From contig JAFGRR010000234.1 of assembly GCA_016935035.1 (NCBI GenBank), forward strand, positions 1 to 12,594: 12,594 bases of DNA, read 5' to 3'. Below the pieces are notes generated by a model. That model did no database searches. It was not told the origin of the DNA and worked only from the letters and a program-made list of their open reading frames with translations. Made by a program: the position numbers and the translations under genes. This document shows, in pieces, positions 5,384-12,594 of the stretch. Numbering within the stretch: position 1 is the stretch's first letter; each line of letters begins with the position of its first letter. Origin of the DNA: Phycisphaerae bacterium (GTDB lineage: Bacteria; Planctomycetota; Phycisphaerae; UBA1845; Fen-1342).

Positions 5384-6727
5384 ATGACAGGAACCAACGA
5401 TCAACAGCCCTCGAATGCCATCCGCCAAGCTTGGCGGAGTCTACCAGTAACGCAGACGGTCGATGTTCTGGTGGTGGGCGGCGGACCGGCTGGCTGCGCG
5501 GCGGCGATCGCCGCCGCCCGCGACGATGCCGCCACACTGCTCATTGAGCGTTTCGGCTGCCTCGGCGGCATGGGCACGTCCGGACTGGTCCCAGCCTTCT
5601 GCCCGTACACTGACAAGCAACGCACGATCACGCGCGGCATCGCGCTCACAGTCCTCAACGCCATGAAGGACGAGATGCCGCACCTGGACGCCGACGCCCT
5701 CGATTGGGTACCAATCGACCCCGAGCGTCTCAAGTTCGTCTATGACGAGCTTGTCACGGGCTCCGGCGCACGCGTGCTCTTCTTCACCGATTTCATCACC
5801 GCTCTCACGCAACAGGACGGGGCGGTCGAGTCGGTCATCGCGCACAACAAGTCCGGCCTGCGGCGCATCAAGGCCGACGTCATCATCGACTGCACGGGGG
5901 ATGCCGACGTGGCCGCCGACGTTGGCGTGCCGTTCGCCAAGGGCGACCCGGATTCGGGTGAGCTTCAGCCATGCACGATGTGCTTCGTGCTGGCCGGCAT
6001 CGACAACAAGCGGCTTCAGCAGTTTCTCTGGGCCGACGCGGGCCGCAACCTGCTGCTTAAGGAGGTTATCGCGCAGGCCAAGGCCGACGGCCGGCTGAAC
6101 ATCTCCGAGGGCGGCGCCAACGTTGCCTACCAATCGCCCTGCACGATCGGACTCAATTTCAGCCATGTCTTCGGCGTTGACGCGACCGATGCCGAGCAGC
6201 TCTCACAGGCCCAGCGCGACGGCCGCCGCCTGATCCGCCATCTGACTGATTTCATGCGCGCGTATTGCCCCGGTTGCGAAAACGCGCTCCTGGTCAACAG
6301 TGGCGTCCAGATCGGCGTGCGTGAGACGCGGCGCATCCTCGGCGAATACGTGCTGACGCTCGATGACTATCTCGCCCGCCGCGCCTTCCCCGACGAGATC
6401 GCCCGCAACGCATACTACATTGACATTCACCCATCACAGCGGCAGCCGGACATGGATGCGCACGAATACGCCGCGGGTGAGTCGCACGGCGTTCCGTACG
6501 GCTGCCTGATCCCGCGCGGCCCGCGCAACATGCTCGTTGCCGGCCGCTGCATCAGCACGGACCGTCCGGTCCAAGGCTCGACCCGCACGATGCCGCTATG
6601 CCTGGCCACCGGCGAAGCCGCCGGCTGCGCCGCCCGCATGGCGCTGGAAGTCGCCGGCAACGTGCGCTCAATCGACACACAAGCACTCCGCGATCGTCTG
6701 CGTCACCACGGTCAATACCTCCCGTGA
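5384..6727 (+). CDS. FAD-dependent oxidoreductase (FAD_oxidored / PF12831-like)
   Basis: The 447-residue protein has a Rossmann-type FAD site near the N-terminus: VDVLVVGGGPAGCAAAIAAAR (Gly32-x-Gly34-x-x-Gly37), then an acidic Glu55 after the second strand (TLLIER) for the ribose hydroxyls. Next comes CLGGMGTSGLVP, typical of this family. VIIDCTGDADVAADVGVPF marks the second FAD-contacting strand, and SGVQIGVRETRRILGEY is a family signature. The C-terminal block (NMLVAGRCISTDRP...STRTMP...GEAAGCAARMAL) closes the flavin site. No signal peptide or membrane segment is seen, so it is probably cytoplasmic. The substrate is unknown; such genes are frequent in Planctomycetota and often sit near sugar-metabolism genes, which would fit the divergent epimerase. 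ATG 5384 is preferred: GGGAG (5374-5378) is five bases upstream, whereas GTG 5381 would be only two bases from it. The stop is TGA. Confidence 0.9.
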   Translation: MTGTNDQQPSNAIRQAWRSLPVTQTVDVLVVGGGPAGCAAAIAAARDDAATLLIERFGCLGGMGTSGLVPAFCPYTDKQRTITRGIALTVLNAMKDEMPHLDADALDWVPIDPERLKFVYDELVTGSGARVLFFTDFITALTQQDGAVESVIAHNKSGLRRIKADVIIDCTGDADVAADVGVPFAKGDPDSGELQPCTMCFVLAGIDNKRLQQFLWADAGRNLLLKEVIAQAKADGRLNISEGGANVAYQSPCTIGLNFSHVFGVDATDAEQLSQAQRDGRRLIRHLTDFMRAYCPGCENALLVNSGVQIGVRETRRILGEYVLTLDDYLARRAFPDEIARNAYYIDIHPSQRQPDMDAHEYAAGESHGVPYGCLIPRGPRNMLVAGRCISTDRPVQGSTRTMPLCLATGEAAGCAARMALEVAGNVRSIDTQALRDRLRHHGQYLP

Positions 6728-6752
6728 CCATCCCTGTAGCGGTTGCAGAACG

Positions 6753-6773
6753 CGGATTGCCGCCCGCAATGCG
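6753..6773 (+). terminator. Possible terminator hairpin after the FAD oxidoreductase gene
   Basis: CGGATTGC (6753-6760) pairs with GCAATGCG (6766-6773) with one G/G mismatch and a five-base loop, 25 bases after the TGA. A short TTTAAA follows a few bases later. The stem is modest, so confidence is low. Confidence 0.35.
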
Positions 6774-6788
6774 TCAGCTTTAAACCCA

Positions 6789-6813
6789 CGACGCCGGCAA
6801 TCGCCGCGCGTCG
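6789..6813 (-). terminator. Terminator hairpin downstream of the tricorn gene
   Basis: CGACGCCGGC (6789-6798) pairs with 6803-6813 through ten pairs with a single bulged C (6807) and an AATC loop. It begins 10 bases beyond the tricorn TGA in minus-strand sense and is followed by GTGGGTTTAAA. A weak U-tract makes it a plausible intrinsic terminator for the minus-strand gene, and it may also stop plus-strand readthrough. Confidence 0.5.
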
Positions 6814-6823
6814 CCGACACATT

Positions 6824-9800
6824 TCACGGCTTGCGCATTTTCCCTATCGACTTGTCCGGTACCGGCGTCAGCGCCGGCGGCTCGATCGGCTCTTCTTTCA
6901 TCCGCCTCGTGATTTCCTCGATCGCGCGGTCAAGCTGGGGATCGCGGCCGGCGACATGATCCTCGGGGCGATAGAGCACCTCAATGTCGGGCTCGACGCC
7001 GCGATTTTCCAGATTCCAACCCCGCCGTGGCTCCCACCAGGCGAACTCCGGCTGGCTGCTGGCGCCGCCGTCGATGAACGGCTTGTCGGCGCGAATGCCG
7101 ACGACACCGCCCCAACTGCGCATGCCGATGACCGGCCCGAGCTTCAGAATCTGAAAGGCCTCCGGGAAGATATCGCCGTCCGAGCCGGCGTTTTCGTCGG
7201 TGATGACGACCTTGTGGCCCCGGTGCACGCGATAGGGATAAGTGCCAATGCGGCCGCGGCGTGTCTTGTCGAACGCGATACACTGGCGTGCCAGCCGCTC
7301 GATAATCATCTCGGACACGAACCCGCCGCCGTTGGAGCGCACGTCGATGATCAATCCCTCGCGTTGAAGCTGTGGATAGAAGCCCTTGATGAACCCCAGC
7401 AGCCCAGCCCCATCCATGTCCGGAATGTGGAAATAGCCCACGCGGCCGCCGGTTTGCTCGGCGACGTATTCGCGGTTACGCCGGCACCAATCGCGATAGC
7501 GCAGCTCGCGCTCACTGCCGATGGTCTTGATCTGCACGTCGCGCGAGCCACTGCCGTCGGCGTTGGACCCGACGGTCAACAGGACCTCCTCTCCGGCGAG
7601 GTTGGCGAGACGCTCGTAGACGTTGTCGGCGGCGGTCAGCTCCTGGCCGTTGATCGCGAGCAGGTATTCGCCCTCCTGGACGTTGGCGTGCGAGACGCTC
7701 AGGGGCGACTCGACGTCTGTCTCCCAGGTCTCGGGCCGCAGCACGCGCGTGATCTTCTGGCGATTGCTGGCCGCGTCCGGTGCCAGGTCGGCCCCGAGCA
7801 GCCCGACACCGACGGAGTCCGCCCCTACGCAGTCACCACCCCACACATACGTGTGCGAGGTCGCAAGTTCGCCGATCAACTGGCCGATCAGGTCGTTCAG
7901 CTCGTACCGATCCGATATGCGCGGCAGCAACTTCGCATACCGCTCGCGCTCGGCTGCCCAGTCGATCCCCGCCATGTTCTCCGTCCAGTAGAAGTCACGC
8001 TGCAAGCGCCACGCCTCGGTGAAAATCTGCTCCCATTCCTCCGCCGGCCGCACCGCCAAAGGCAGATCGGATGGGTTAATGTGGTCGAGATCATCCTCTT
8101 CGGCATCTCCGGGCGGCGTGTCCGTGGGCGCCACGATAATCACGTCGTCGGCACCATACGCGATGTGCTCCCCGTCGCCGCTGAGCGTATAGCCGTCGAG
8201 CTTGTCGATGAACACGTCGGCCTTCTTGGTCTCGAAGTCGAACGCGATAAGCTCCTCGTTACGCTCCCATTCATCACCGTAGACTTGCCCCTCGCGCAGC
8301 CCGCGCGTCGGACCGTTCATGTAGAACACGCGCCCCTCGATCGCGCGCAGATCAGTGTAGTTGCCCGGCGGCACCAGGAACTCGACGACGCGCTGCTCGA
8401 TACCCTCGATATCCACGCGCATCTCGGGCAGTGCCGCGGCATCGTCGCCACCCTCGTCGTCATCTTCCTCGTCTTCTGCCTCGTCCTCATCCTTGGGCAG
8501 GAGCTCGTCGGGCAGGAACGGCGATAGACCGTCCTTGGCGAGAATGACCGCATAGGGCTTGGAGCTTTCGGTCACGATGAACTCGAGGTCACGGTCGCAC
8601 AGGATGGGGTTGAAGGTGCGATCGGAAAGGAAGTACAGGTAGCGGCCCTTCGGGTCCCACGTCGGGTCGTGATCGTCGGTGAAGCTGGTCGTGACGGCGT
8701 GCGTCGTCCCGCGCTCCACGTCATACAGGAAGATCGAGCCCGTCTCGTCATCCACCGGCTTGGCATACGCCAGCCATTTGCCATCCGGCGAGAAGACGTA
8801 CTGCCGAATCTCCCAGATTTCGCTCTGGTCAACTGTCTTCTCCGCGCCGCTCTCGACGTCAACGATGAACAGCGCCATGGTCAGGTCGGCGTATGCCAGC
8901 CACTTCCCGTCCGGCGACCACGCCGGCGGGAAGATCCAGCCCTTGCCGCGTTGCGTCAGTATCCGCCGCGGCGCACGCCCCGCCGCGTCGAATATCGCCA
9001 GCTCCTGCTCGCCCGTCTCGTCGGTGATCGCCGCGACGTGCTTCCCATCCGGCGAGAACGACGGTCCGCGCTCGCGAATGCCCGACGACCGGGTCAGTTG
9101 AATCGTCCGCCCCGCCTTGACCGGCCGGACCCACATCTCGCCGCGCGACGACAGCACGATACGCTCGCCGTCATGGTCGAGTTCGTAGGCTTCGAGTGTG
9201 TCGCCGGCGTCGGCGTAGTGGTGCCGATAGCGGACGCGGTCCGAGGGCAGTTCGATCTCGATCTTGTGCGTGGCGCGCGTCTTGAGATCGAGCAGCCACA
9301 GGTCGCCGCCGTACAAGTAGACGATGCGTCCGCCCTGCAAATCCGGCCAGCGGATGTCGTAGTCCGCATGCTCGGTGAGTTGCTGTCGATCCTCGCCGCT
9401 GGGCGTCGACGAGAACAGGTTGAGCCGTCCCGCCCGATCCGACAGGTAGCAAACACGCTCGCCATCCCACATCGGGAACCGATCGGTCCCTTCCCAGTCG
9501 GTCATCTTCGAGAATCGGCTGCTCCCCAGATCACCGATCCACACATCCTGCGCCGTGCCGCCCAGATAGCGCTTCCAGTTACGAAACTCCCGCGACAGAC
9601 GATTGAACGCCACATACCGCCCGTCCGGCGAGAACGATGCCAAGGCAGCCGTGCCGATCGGCACCTGCTGCGGATGCCCGCCCCCTACCGGTACCTCGAA
9701 CAAGAACTGCGGGCGCGTCGTCGAGATACGCCGGCTGCGGAAGACGACGCTCTGACTATCCGGTCGCCACGACACCACCTCATCATCGTCCGGGTGATAG

Positions 9801-10111
9801 GTCAGCCGTTGCGGCTCGCCGCCATCGGCCGGCATGACATAGACGTCAACGTTCCCGTCGTACTCGGCGGAGAAGGCGATCCACTGGCCATCCGGGCTGA
9901 ATTTCGGGAATGCCTCGGTGCCGTCGTGCGTCGTCAGGCGTGTCGCCAGTCCGCCGGTGGCCGGTACCTCCCACAGGTCGTTCTCGCACGAGAAGACGAC
10001 GCGCTCGCCGTGAATCGTCGGAAAGCGGTAGTACCCGGTCACGGCAGCCCACGCGGGCACAACCTGAGAACAAGCTGCAACCATCGTGGCGATCATCGCG
10101 ATACGCCGCAT
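6824..10111 (-). CDS. Tricorn-like protease (S41 family) with N-terminal beta-propellers, exported
   Basis: The 1095-residue product is a large multidomain serine protease that degrades peptides. Signal peptide residues 1-22 (MRRIAMIATMVAAC...PAWA) point to the periplasm; Cys14 in VAAC is a weak lipobox alternative. Residues about 25-690 form two beta-propellers, marked by repeated blades such as FSPDGQWIAFS, FSPDGRYVAFN, WSPDGKWLAYA and FSPDGKWLAYA. An acidic tract (541-557) interrupts the second. The catalytic half has TSHTYVWGGD (Ser752-His753), a PDZ region (about 770-860), RSNGGG, then AGSDGDIFPE with Ser977-Asp978, and RGVEPDIEV with Glu1040. In Thermoplasma tricorn the active residues are Ser745, His746, Ser965, Asp966 and Glu1023, so all five are present with similar spacing. 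ATG 10111 is chosen because GGAG lies six bases before it and the signal peptide then starts at once; the longer frame (to 10234) adds 41 unlikely residues. The long open frames on the opposite strand are GC shadows. Confidence 0.95.
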   Translation of the reverse strand: MRRIAMIATMVAACSQVVPAWAAVTGYYRFPTIHGERVVFSCENDLWEVPATGGLATRLTTHDGTEAFPKFSPDGQWIAFSAEYDGNVDVYVMPADGGEPQRLTYHPDDDEVVSWRPDSQSVVFRSRRISTTRPQFLFEVPVGGGHPQQVPIGTAALASFSPDGRYVAFNRLSREFRNWKRYLGGTAQDVWIGDLGSSRFSKMTDWEGTDRFPMWDGERVCYLSDRAGRLNLFSSTPSGEDRQQLTEHADYDIRWPDLQGGRIVYLYGGDLWLLDLKTRATHKIEIELPSDRVRYRHHYADAGDTLEAYELDHDGERIVLSSRGEMWVRPVKAGRTIQLTRSSGIRERGPSFSPDGKHVAAITDETGEQELAIFDAAGRAPRRILTQRGKGWIFPPAWSPDGKWLAYADLTMALFIVDVESGAEKTVDQSEIWEIRQYVFSPDGKWLAYAKPVDDETGSIFLYDVERGTTHAVTTSFTDDHDPTWDPKGRYLYFLSDRTFNPILCDRDLEFIVTESSKPYAVILAKDGLSPFLPDELLPKDEDEAEDEEDDDEGGDDAAALPEMRVDIEGIEQRVVEFLVPPGNYTDLRAIEGRVFYMNGPTRGLREGQVYGDEWERNEELIAFDFETKKADVFIDKLDGYTLSGDGEHIAYGADDVIIVAPTDTPPGDAEEDDLDHINPSDLPLAVRPAEEWEQIFTEAWRLQRDFYWTENMAGIDWAAERERYAKLLPRISDRYELNDLIGQLIGELATSHTYVWGGDCVGADSVGVGLLGADLAPDAASNRQKITRVLRPETWETDVESPLSVSHANVQEGEYLLAINGQELTAADNVYERLANLAGEEVLLTVGSNADGSGSRDVQIKTIGSERELRYRDWCRRNREYVAEQTGGRVGYFHIPDMDGAGLLGFIKGFYPQLQREGLIIDVRSNGGGFVSEMIIERLARQCIAFDKTRRGRIGTYPYRVHRGHKVVITDENAGSDGDIFPEAFQILKLGPVIGMRSWGGVVGIRADKPFIDGGASSQPEFAWWEPRRGWNLENRGVEPDIEVLYRPEDHVAGRDPQLDRAIEEITRRMKEEPIEPPALTPVPDKSIGKMRKP

Positions 10112-10117
10112 GTGCGT

Positions 10118-10121
10118 CTCC
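10118..10121 (-). promoter_or_regulatory. Shine-Dalgarno GGAG for the tricorn gene
   Basis: On the minus strand GGAG is followed by ACGCAC and then ATG 10111. The ATG at 10123, four codons upstream, has only a weak GGGTGG, so 10111 is preferred; both give an export signal. Confidence 0.5.
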
Positions 10122-10309
10122 ATCGAAGTGTCCACCCACCCGGTATCGCGTGCGGTGGCAACATCCCGGGCAGCAGGGCCTAATTGTGCGACGACCAACA
10201 GCCACGCACAACTGCCCGGACGGCCAGCCACCACTGGATTCTCATGGCCTCTTCGGTCGACAAATCGGCTAACATATGGGGTTTGTGATACATCCGGCAG
10301 CCGCGCGAC

Positions 10310-10313
10310 GGAG
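10310..10313 (+). promoter_or_regulatory. Shine-Dalgarno GGAG for the comB-like gene
   Basis: GGAG lies ten bases before ATG 10324. The upstream in-frame ATG at 10276 has no purine-rich site. The 212-base divergent gap 10112-10323 otherwise shows no convincing -35/-10 pair on either strand. Confidence 0.45.
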
Positions 10314-10323
10314 TATAGCGGAA

Positions 10324-11052
10324 ATGAGCTTCAGGCAGACAGAATTCGACATCTGTTGCGAATGGGGGCCGCATGGCGTCACCCAACTGGCCACCTCCAG
10401 CGATGTCGTGATCATCGTGGACGTGCTGTCATTCTCAACATGTACTGAGATCGCGGTCAGCCGGGGCGCGCAGGTCCACCCTTACCGGCACACGGATGAG
10501 GTGGCGGTGCGCTATGCCGCCTCGGTCGGCGCCAGCCTGGCCAGTACTGAGCGTGACAAGTCGTTCTCGCTGTCGCCCGCCTCACTGCTGGAGATTCCGC
10601 GCGGCACGCGCCTGGTGCTCCCGTCGCCGAACGGCGCCACGCTGGGCCTGATGGCCGGCGCGACGGAGACGTTGACGGCGTGCCTGCGCAACGCGGCCGC
10701 CGCCGCCAAGGCAGCCGCCAAACTCGGCCGGCGCATCGCGGTCATCCCTGCCGGCGAGCAGTGGCCCGATAAGAACCTGCGACCCGCGCTGGAAGATTGG
10801 CTCGGCGCCGGGGCGATAATCCATCATCTGCAAGGCACCCGCTCGCCCGAGGCGGCGGCCGCCGCCGCGGCGTATGCAGCCACCCAGGACGACATTGCCC
10901 GTCACATTCACGACTGCGGCTCGGCCCGCGAACTCGTTGAAGCCGGCTTCGAACGCGACGTCGAGCTGGCCGCTGAACTGAATGTCAGCACTGTCGTCCC
11001 GCACCTCGTCGACAGCACCTACATCGCGTTCAACACCGGCAACAACTCGTAG
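10324..11052 (+). CDS. comB: 2-phosphosulfolactate phosphatase family protein (ComB-like)
   Basis: ComB hydrolyses 2-phosphosulfolactate to sulfolactate with Mg2+, a step of coenzyme M and sulfolactate biosynthesis. Elements of the family seen in order are VVIIVDVLSFST (Asp33), SRGAQVHPY, LSPASLLEIPRGTRLVLPSPNGATL (Asn103, Gly104), LRNAAAAAKAA, IPAGEQWPD, RPALEDWLGAGAII (Glu157, Asp158) and the C-terminal GFERDVELAAELN. At 242 residues it has the normal length. The classical DVLRAST motif reads DVLSFST here, losing the Arg; I recall a DVLSFTT-type subgroup in other bacteria, so the exact substrate is uncertain. The start is ATG 10324, with GGAG ten bases upstream; the ATG at 10276 would add 16 residues unlike the family. 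No sulfonate pathway partner is present in the window, so the assignment is to family, with activity only inferred. Cytoplasmic. Confidence 0.82.
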   Translation: MSFRQTEFDICCEWGPHGVTQLATSSDVVIIVDVLSFSTCTEIAVSRGAQVHPYRHTDEVAVRYAASVGASLASTERDKSFSLSPASLLEIPRGTRLVLPSPNGATLGLMAGATETLTACLRNAAAAAKAAAKLGRRIAVIPAGEQWPDKNLRPALEDWLGAGAIIHHLQGTRSPEAAAAAAAYAATQDDIARHIHDCGSARELVEAGFERDVELAAELNVSTVVPHLVDSTYIAFNTGNNS

Positions 11053-11187
11053 CCACGACAACGACACACCCTTGCGTAACCATCCGATCTACAGAAGAAT
11101 GGCGACCTCTGCCGTGCGCCGGGCTTGTCCAGCCACACCGCGCGACATTGTCAAAACCGGATTACCTCGGCGCGCTGAGGAGTTGCG

Positions 11188-11706
11188 ATGCCAATCAGAG
11201 CCAAGACTATCGCCGTATGCTGGTTGACCGTGCTGGGAATGCTGATCGGCGGCTGCGTCATACCAAGTGATACAACCGGCGACGCCACCGATCCCAACGA
11301 CACACAGGTCGTCGAGCAGGACCCGCCTGGCATCAACATCGACCTGACGGGCCGCTGGGATATGTTCGAGGTCGTCGAAACCAACAGCGAGAACATATGG
11401 GACGGGTCCGTCCTGCGAATCGAATCACAGACGCTGAACGGCAACGTCTTCGACATCGAGGGCCGCATCAACTGGCGACTGGAGGGCGAGACGGCAGTGA
11501 TCGAGAGCTTCCGAGGCACATTTGATCCCGAAACGCTTGCGCTTCAATTCGAGGGCTATGAGTTCGACCCCACCAATTATCAGGGGTTCGGCGTGTATAC
11601 CGCCACGGTAAACCACCAGGGGAACCTGATCTACGATGGCACATGGGACATCGAGTTGACGGATAATCACGGCACCTGGATCGCCCAGCCCATCGAAGAC
11701 GAGTAA
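11188..11706 (+). CDS. Small predicted lipoprotein of unknown function
   Basis: The 172-residue product starts with a lipoprotein signal: MPIRAK, a hydrophobic stretch (TIAVCWLTVLGMLIGG) and Cys23 in LIGGC, the likely lipidated residue. A Thr/Asp/Asn-rich linker (about 24-48) follows, then a compact region beginning LTGRWDMFEVVETNSE and continuing through LRIESQTLNGNVFDIEG, IESFRGTFDPETLALQFEG and TATVNHQGNLIYDGTWDIE. These alternate strands and turns like small lipocalin-type or 'LTGRWxxxxxxx' beta-barrel lipoproteins, but I do not recognise a named family. GAGGAG stands five bases before ATG 11188, a strong start signal. It lies 135 bases after the comB-like gene on the same strand, with nothing recognised between, so it is probably a separate unit. 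Envelope-anchored by inference; no function is proposed. Confidence 0.8.
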   Translation: MPIRAKTIAVCWLTVLGMLIGGCVIPSDTTGDATDPNDTQVVEQDPPGINIDLTGRWDMFEVVETNSENIWDGSVLRIESQTLNGNVFDIEGRINWRLEGETAVIESFRGTFDPETLALQFEGYEFDPTNYQGFGVYTATVNHQGNLIYDGTWDIELTDNHGTWIAQPIEDE

Positions 11707-11973
11707 CCGTTCGCCACACGCGTGATTAGGACAACGTTCGGGTATCGCCGCTGGTCGGCCAGAACGCTCTGGTCAAATTGCTATCCCGCCGCACGGTCTG
11801 ATTCGCTATTATACTTTTCCGCGCAACAGAAGGATCCCGCTGGGTGCGCGCCGGCTTCTTCGTGCGTCGGCGCCATGTGTCCACCCTGCGATGGGCGGCG
11901 ATTGCGCGAACGGGCGAGCATCTGACCCACTCGGTTACTCCGGACAACGCCTCGGCAGGAGAGAACGCCGGCA
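11707..11973 (+). other. Intergenic region before pgmB
   Basis: The 267 bases hold no gene I can support. An AT-rich island, CTATTATACTTTT (11806-11818), stands out against the GC-rich surroundings. TATACT (11810-11815) could be a -10 with a long leader of about 150 bases to pgmB, but no -35 is visible. GCCAGA (11758-11763) and TCTGGT (11768-11773) can form a small hairpin that might end the lipoprotein transcript. Confidence 0.3.
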
Positions 11974-12594
11974 ATGACGAGTCCAACCGCCAACAACGTC
12001 CCCGCGGCCATCTTTGACCTCGATGGCGTCCTCACCGATACCGCCGAGTTGCACTACCAGAGCTGGCTGGTCATCGCCGGGCAGCTTGGCGTCCCGTTCG
12101 ATCGCCAGCGTAACGAAGCCCTGCGCGGCGTCAGCCGCATGCAAAGCCTCGACCTGATGCTCGGCGACCACGTTGACGAGTTCACGCCTGAACAGAAGAT
12201 CGACCTCGCGGCCCGCAAAAACGAGGAATACAACCGGCTCGTGCGTCAGATGACACCGGCGGACCTGTTCCCCGGCGCACGCGAGTTGCTCACGGGGCTC
12301 CGTGCCGCCGGCCTTCCGACAGCGCTGGCCTCCAGCAGCAAGAACGGCGTCATAGTCGTCGATCAGCTCCAGTTGCGGCCGCTGCTCGACGTCATCGTCG
12401 ATGGCAATGACGCCCCGAAATCCAAGCCCGACCCCCAGGTCTTCCTGCTCGCCGCCGACCGGCTCGGCAAGACGCCGGACCGTTGTGTGGTCGTCGAGGA
12501 TGCCGAGGCCGGCGTCGAGGCGGCCCAGCGCGCCGGCATGCGCGTGATCGGGATCGGGCCCGCGTCGCGCGTCGGGCGTGCTGATATGTTCGTC
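11974..12594 (+). CDS. pgmB: Beta-phosphoglucomutase (HAD superfamily), 3' partial
   Basis: This enzyme interconverts beta-glucose 1-phosphate and glucose 6-phosphate, typically after maltose or trehalose phosphorolysis. The 207 residues visible include HAD motif I, FDLDGVLTDTAELHYQSW (nucleophile Asp15, acid/base Asp17); the cap-domain substrate loop LRGVSRMQSLDLML, diagnostic for beta-PGM within the HAD family; motif II SSSKNG; motif III KSKPDPQVFLLAA; and motif IV VVVEDAEAGVEAAQRAGM, which holds the magnesium ligands. The gene runs off the right edge in the last helix/strand region; only about 10-20 residues should be missing compared with a family length near 215-225. ATG 11974 is preceded by AGGAGAG (11957-11963) with ten bases between. 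No phosphorylase or sugar transporter lies in the window; such partners might follow downstream. Confidence 0.93.
   Translation, partial: MTSPTANNVPAAIFDLDGVLTDTAELHYQSWLVIAGQLGVPFDRQRNEALRGVSRMQSLDLMLGDHVDEFTPEQKIDLAARKNEEYNRLVRQMTPADLFPGARELLTGLRAAGLPTALASSSKNGVIVVDQLQLRPLLDVIVDGNDAPKSKPDPQVFLLAADRLGKTPDRCVVVEDAEAGVEAAQRAGMRVIGIGPASRVGRADMFV

Noticed and set aside
6743..10183. Long plus-strand open frames (6743-8527 and 8669-10183) opposite the tricorn gene
   Set aside because: They mirror the codon pattern of the tricorn gene and show no family motifs. The minus-strand product has all catalytic residues and a signal peptide.
11844..12017. Small leader frame starting at GTG 11844 with AGAAGGA upstream
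   Set aside because: It overlaps the start of pgmB in another frame, its peptide is Arg-rich and non-descript, and the ribosome-site match alone is weak evidence.

Overview
The window is GC-rich and densely coding on both strands. It most resembles a member of the Planctomycetota, possibly Phycisphaerae-like. The main clue is a pair of exported proteins ending in dockerin-type Ca-binding repeats (NCDGSVDVFDIDxFVMAI type), one of them preceded by a DCNxNxIPDxxDI / DxNGNGVPDECE segment, a combination I associate with that phylum. A tricorn-type protease, an AGE-family epimerase and a PF12831-type FAD oxidoreductase fit the same picture. The lineage is inferred from protein style, not from a marker gene.

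Layout, left to right. (1) The end of a [NiFe]-hydrogenase large subunit, cut by the left edge, is followed by its C-terminal-processing protease. (2) On the same strand, 13 bases later, lies an exported protein with one CxxCH haem-type motif and a C-terminal dockerin. (3) Next comes a second exported dockerin protein with a thioredoxin/Omp28-like redox domain. Its reading frame is split by one in-frame TGA exactly where the first cysteine of a CxxC motif is expected. (4) A strong hairpin separates it from a convergent AGE-family sugar epimerase. (5) A FAD-dependent oxidoreductase is divergent from the epimerase. (6) A full-length tricorn-like protease with signal peptide lies on the minus strand. 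(7) On the plus strand follow a ComB-family protein, a small lipoprotein, and a beta-phosphoglucomutase cut by the right edge.

The main discovery candidate is the gene at 2884..3933. Read through the TGA at 3013, it gives one continuous 349-residue protein: signal peptide, UGYC redox motif (Sec44, Cys47), Thr-Pro and WFDG elements of a thioredoxin-like fold, calcium-type repeats and a dockerin. The RNA just after the TGA folds into a bacterial SECIS-like hairpin. Its apical loop carries GGUC at nucleotides 22-25 counted from the U of UGA, the same register as the GGUC in the E. coli fdhF SECIS. Four other genes here end in TGA, so TGA is normally a stop. This is best read as an exported selenoprotein with a dockerin, which standard gene calling would truncate to start at 3049, losing both the signal peptide and the active site.

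The hydrogenase, its protease and the CxxCH-dockerin protein could be co-transcribed, and the selenoprotein follows on the same strand. This suggests, but does not prove, an envelope redox module. The remaining genes (sugar epimerase, FAD oxidoreductase, tricorn, ComB, PgmB) look like independent metabolic or housekeeping units.
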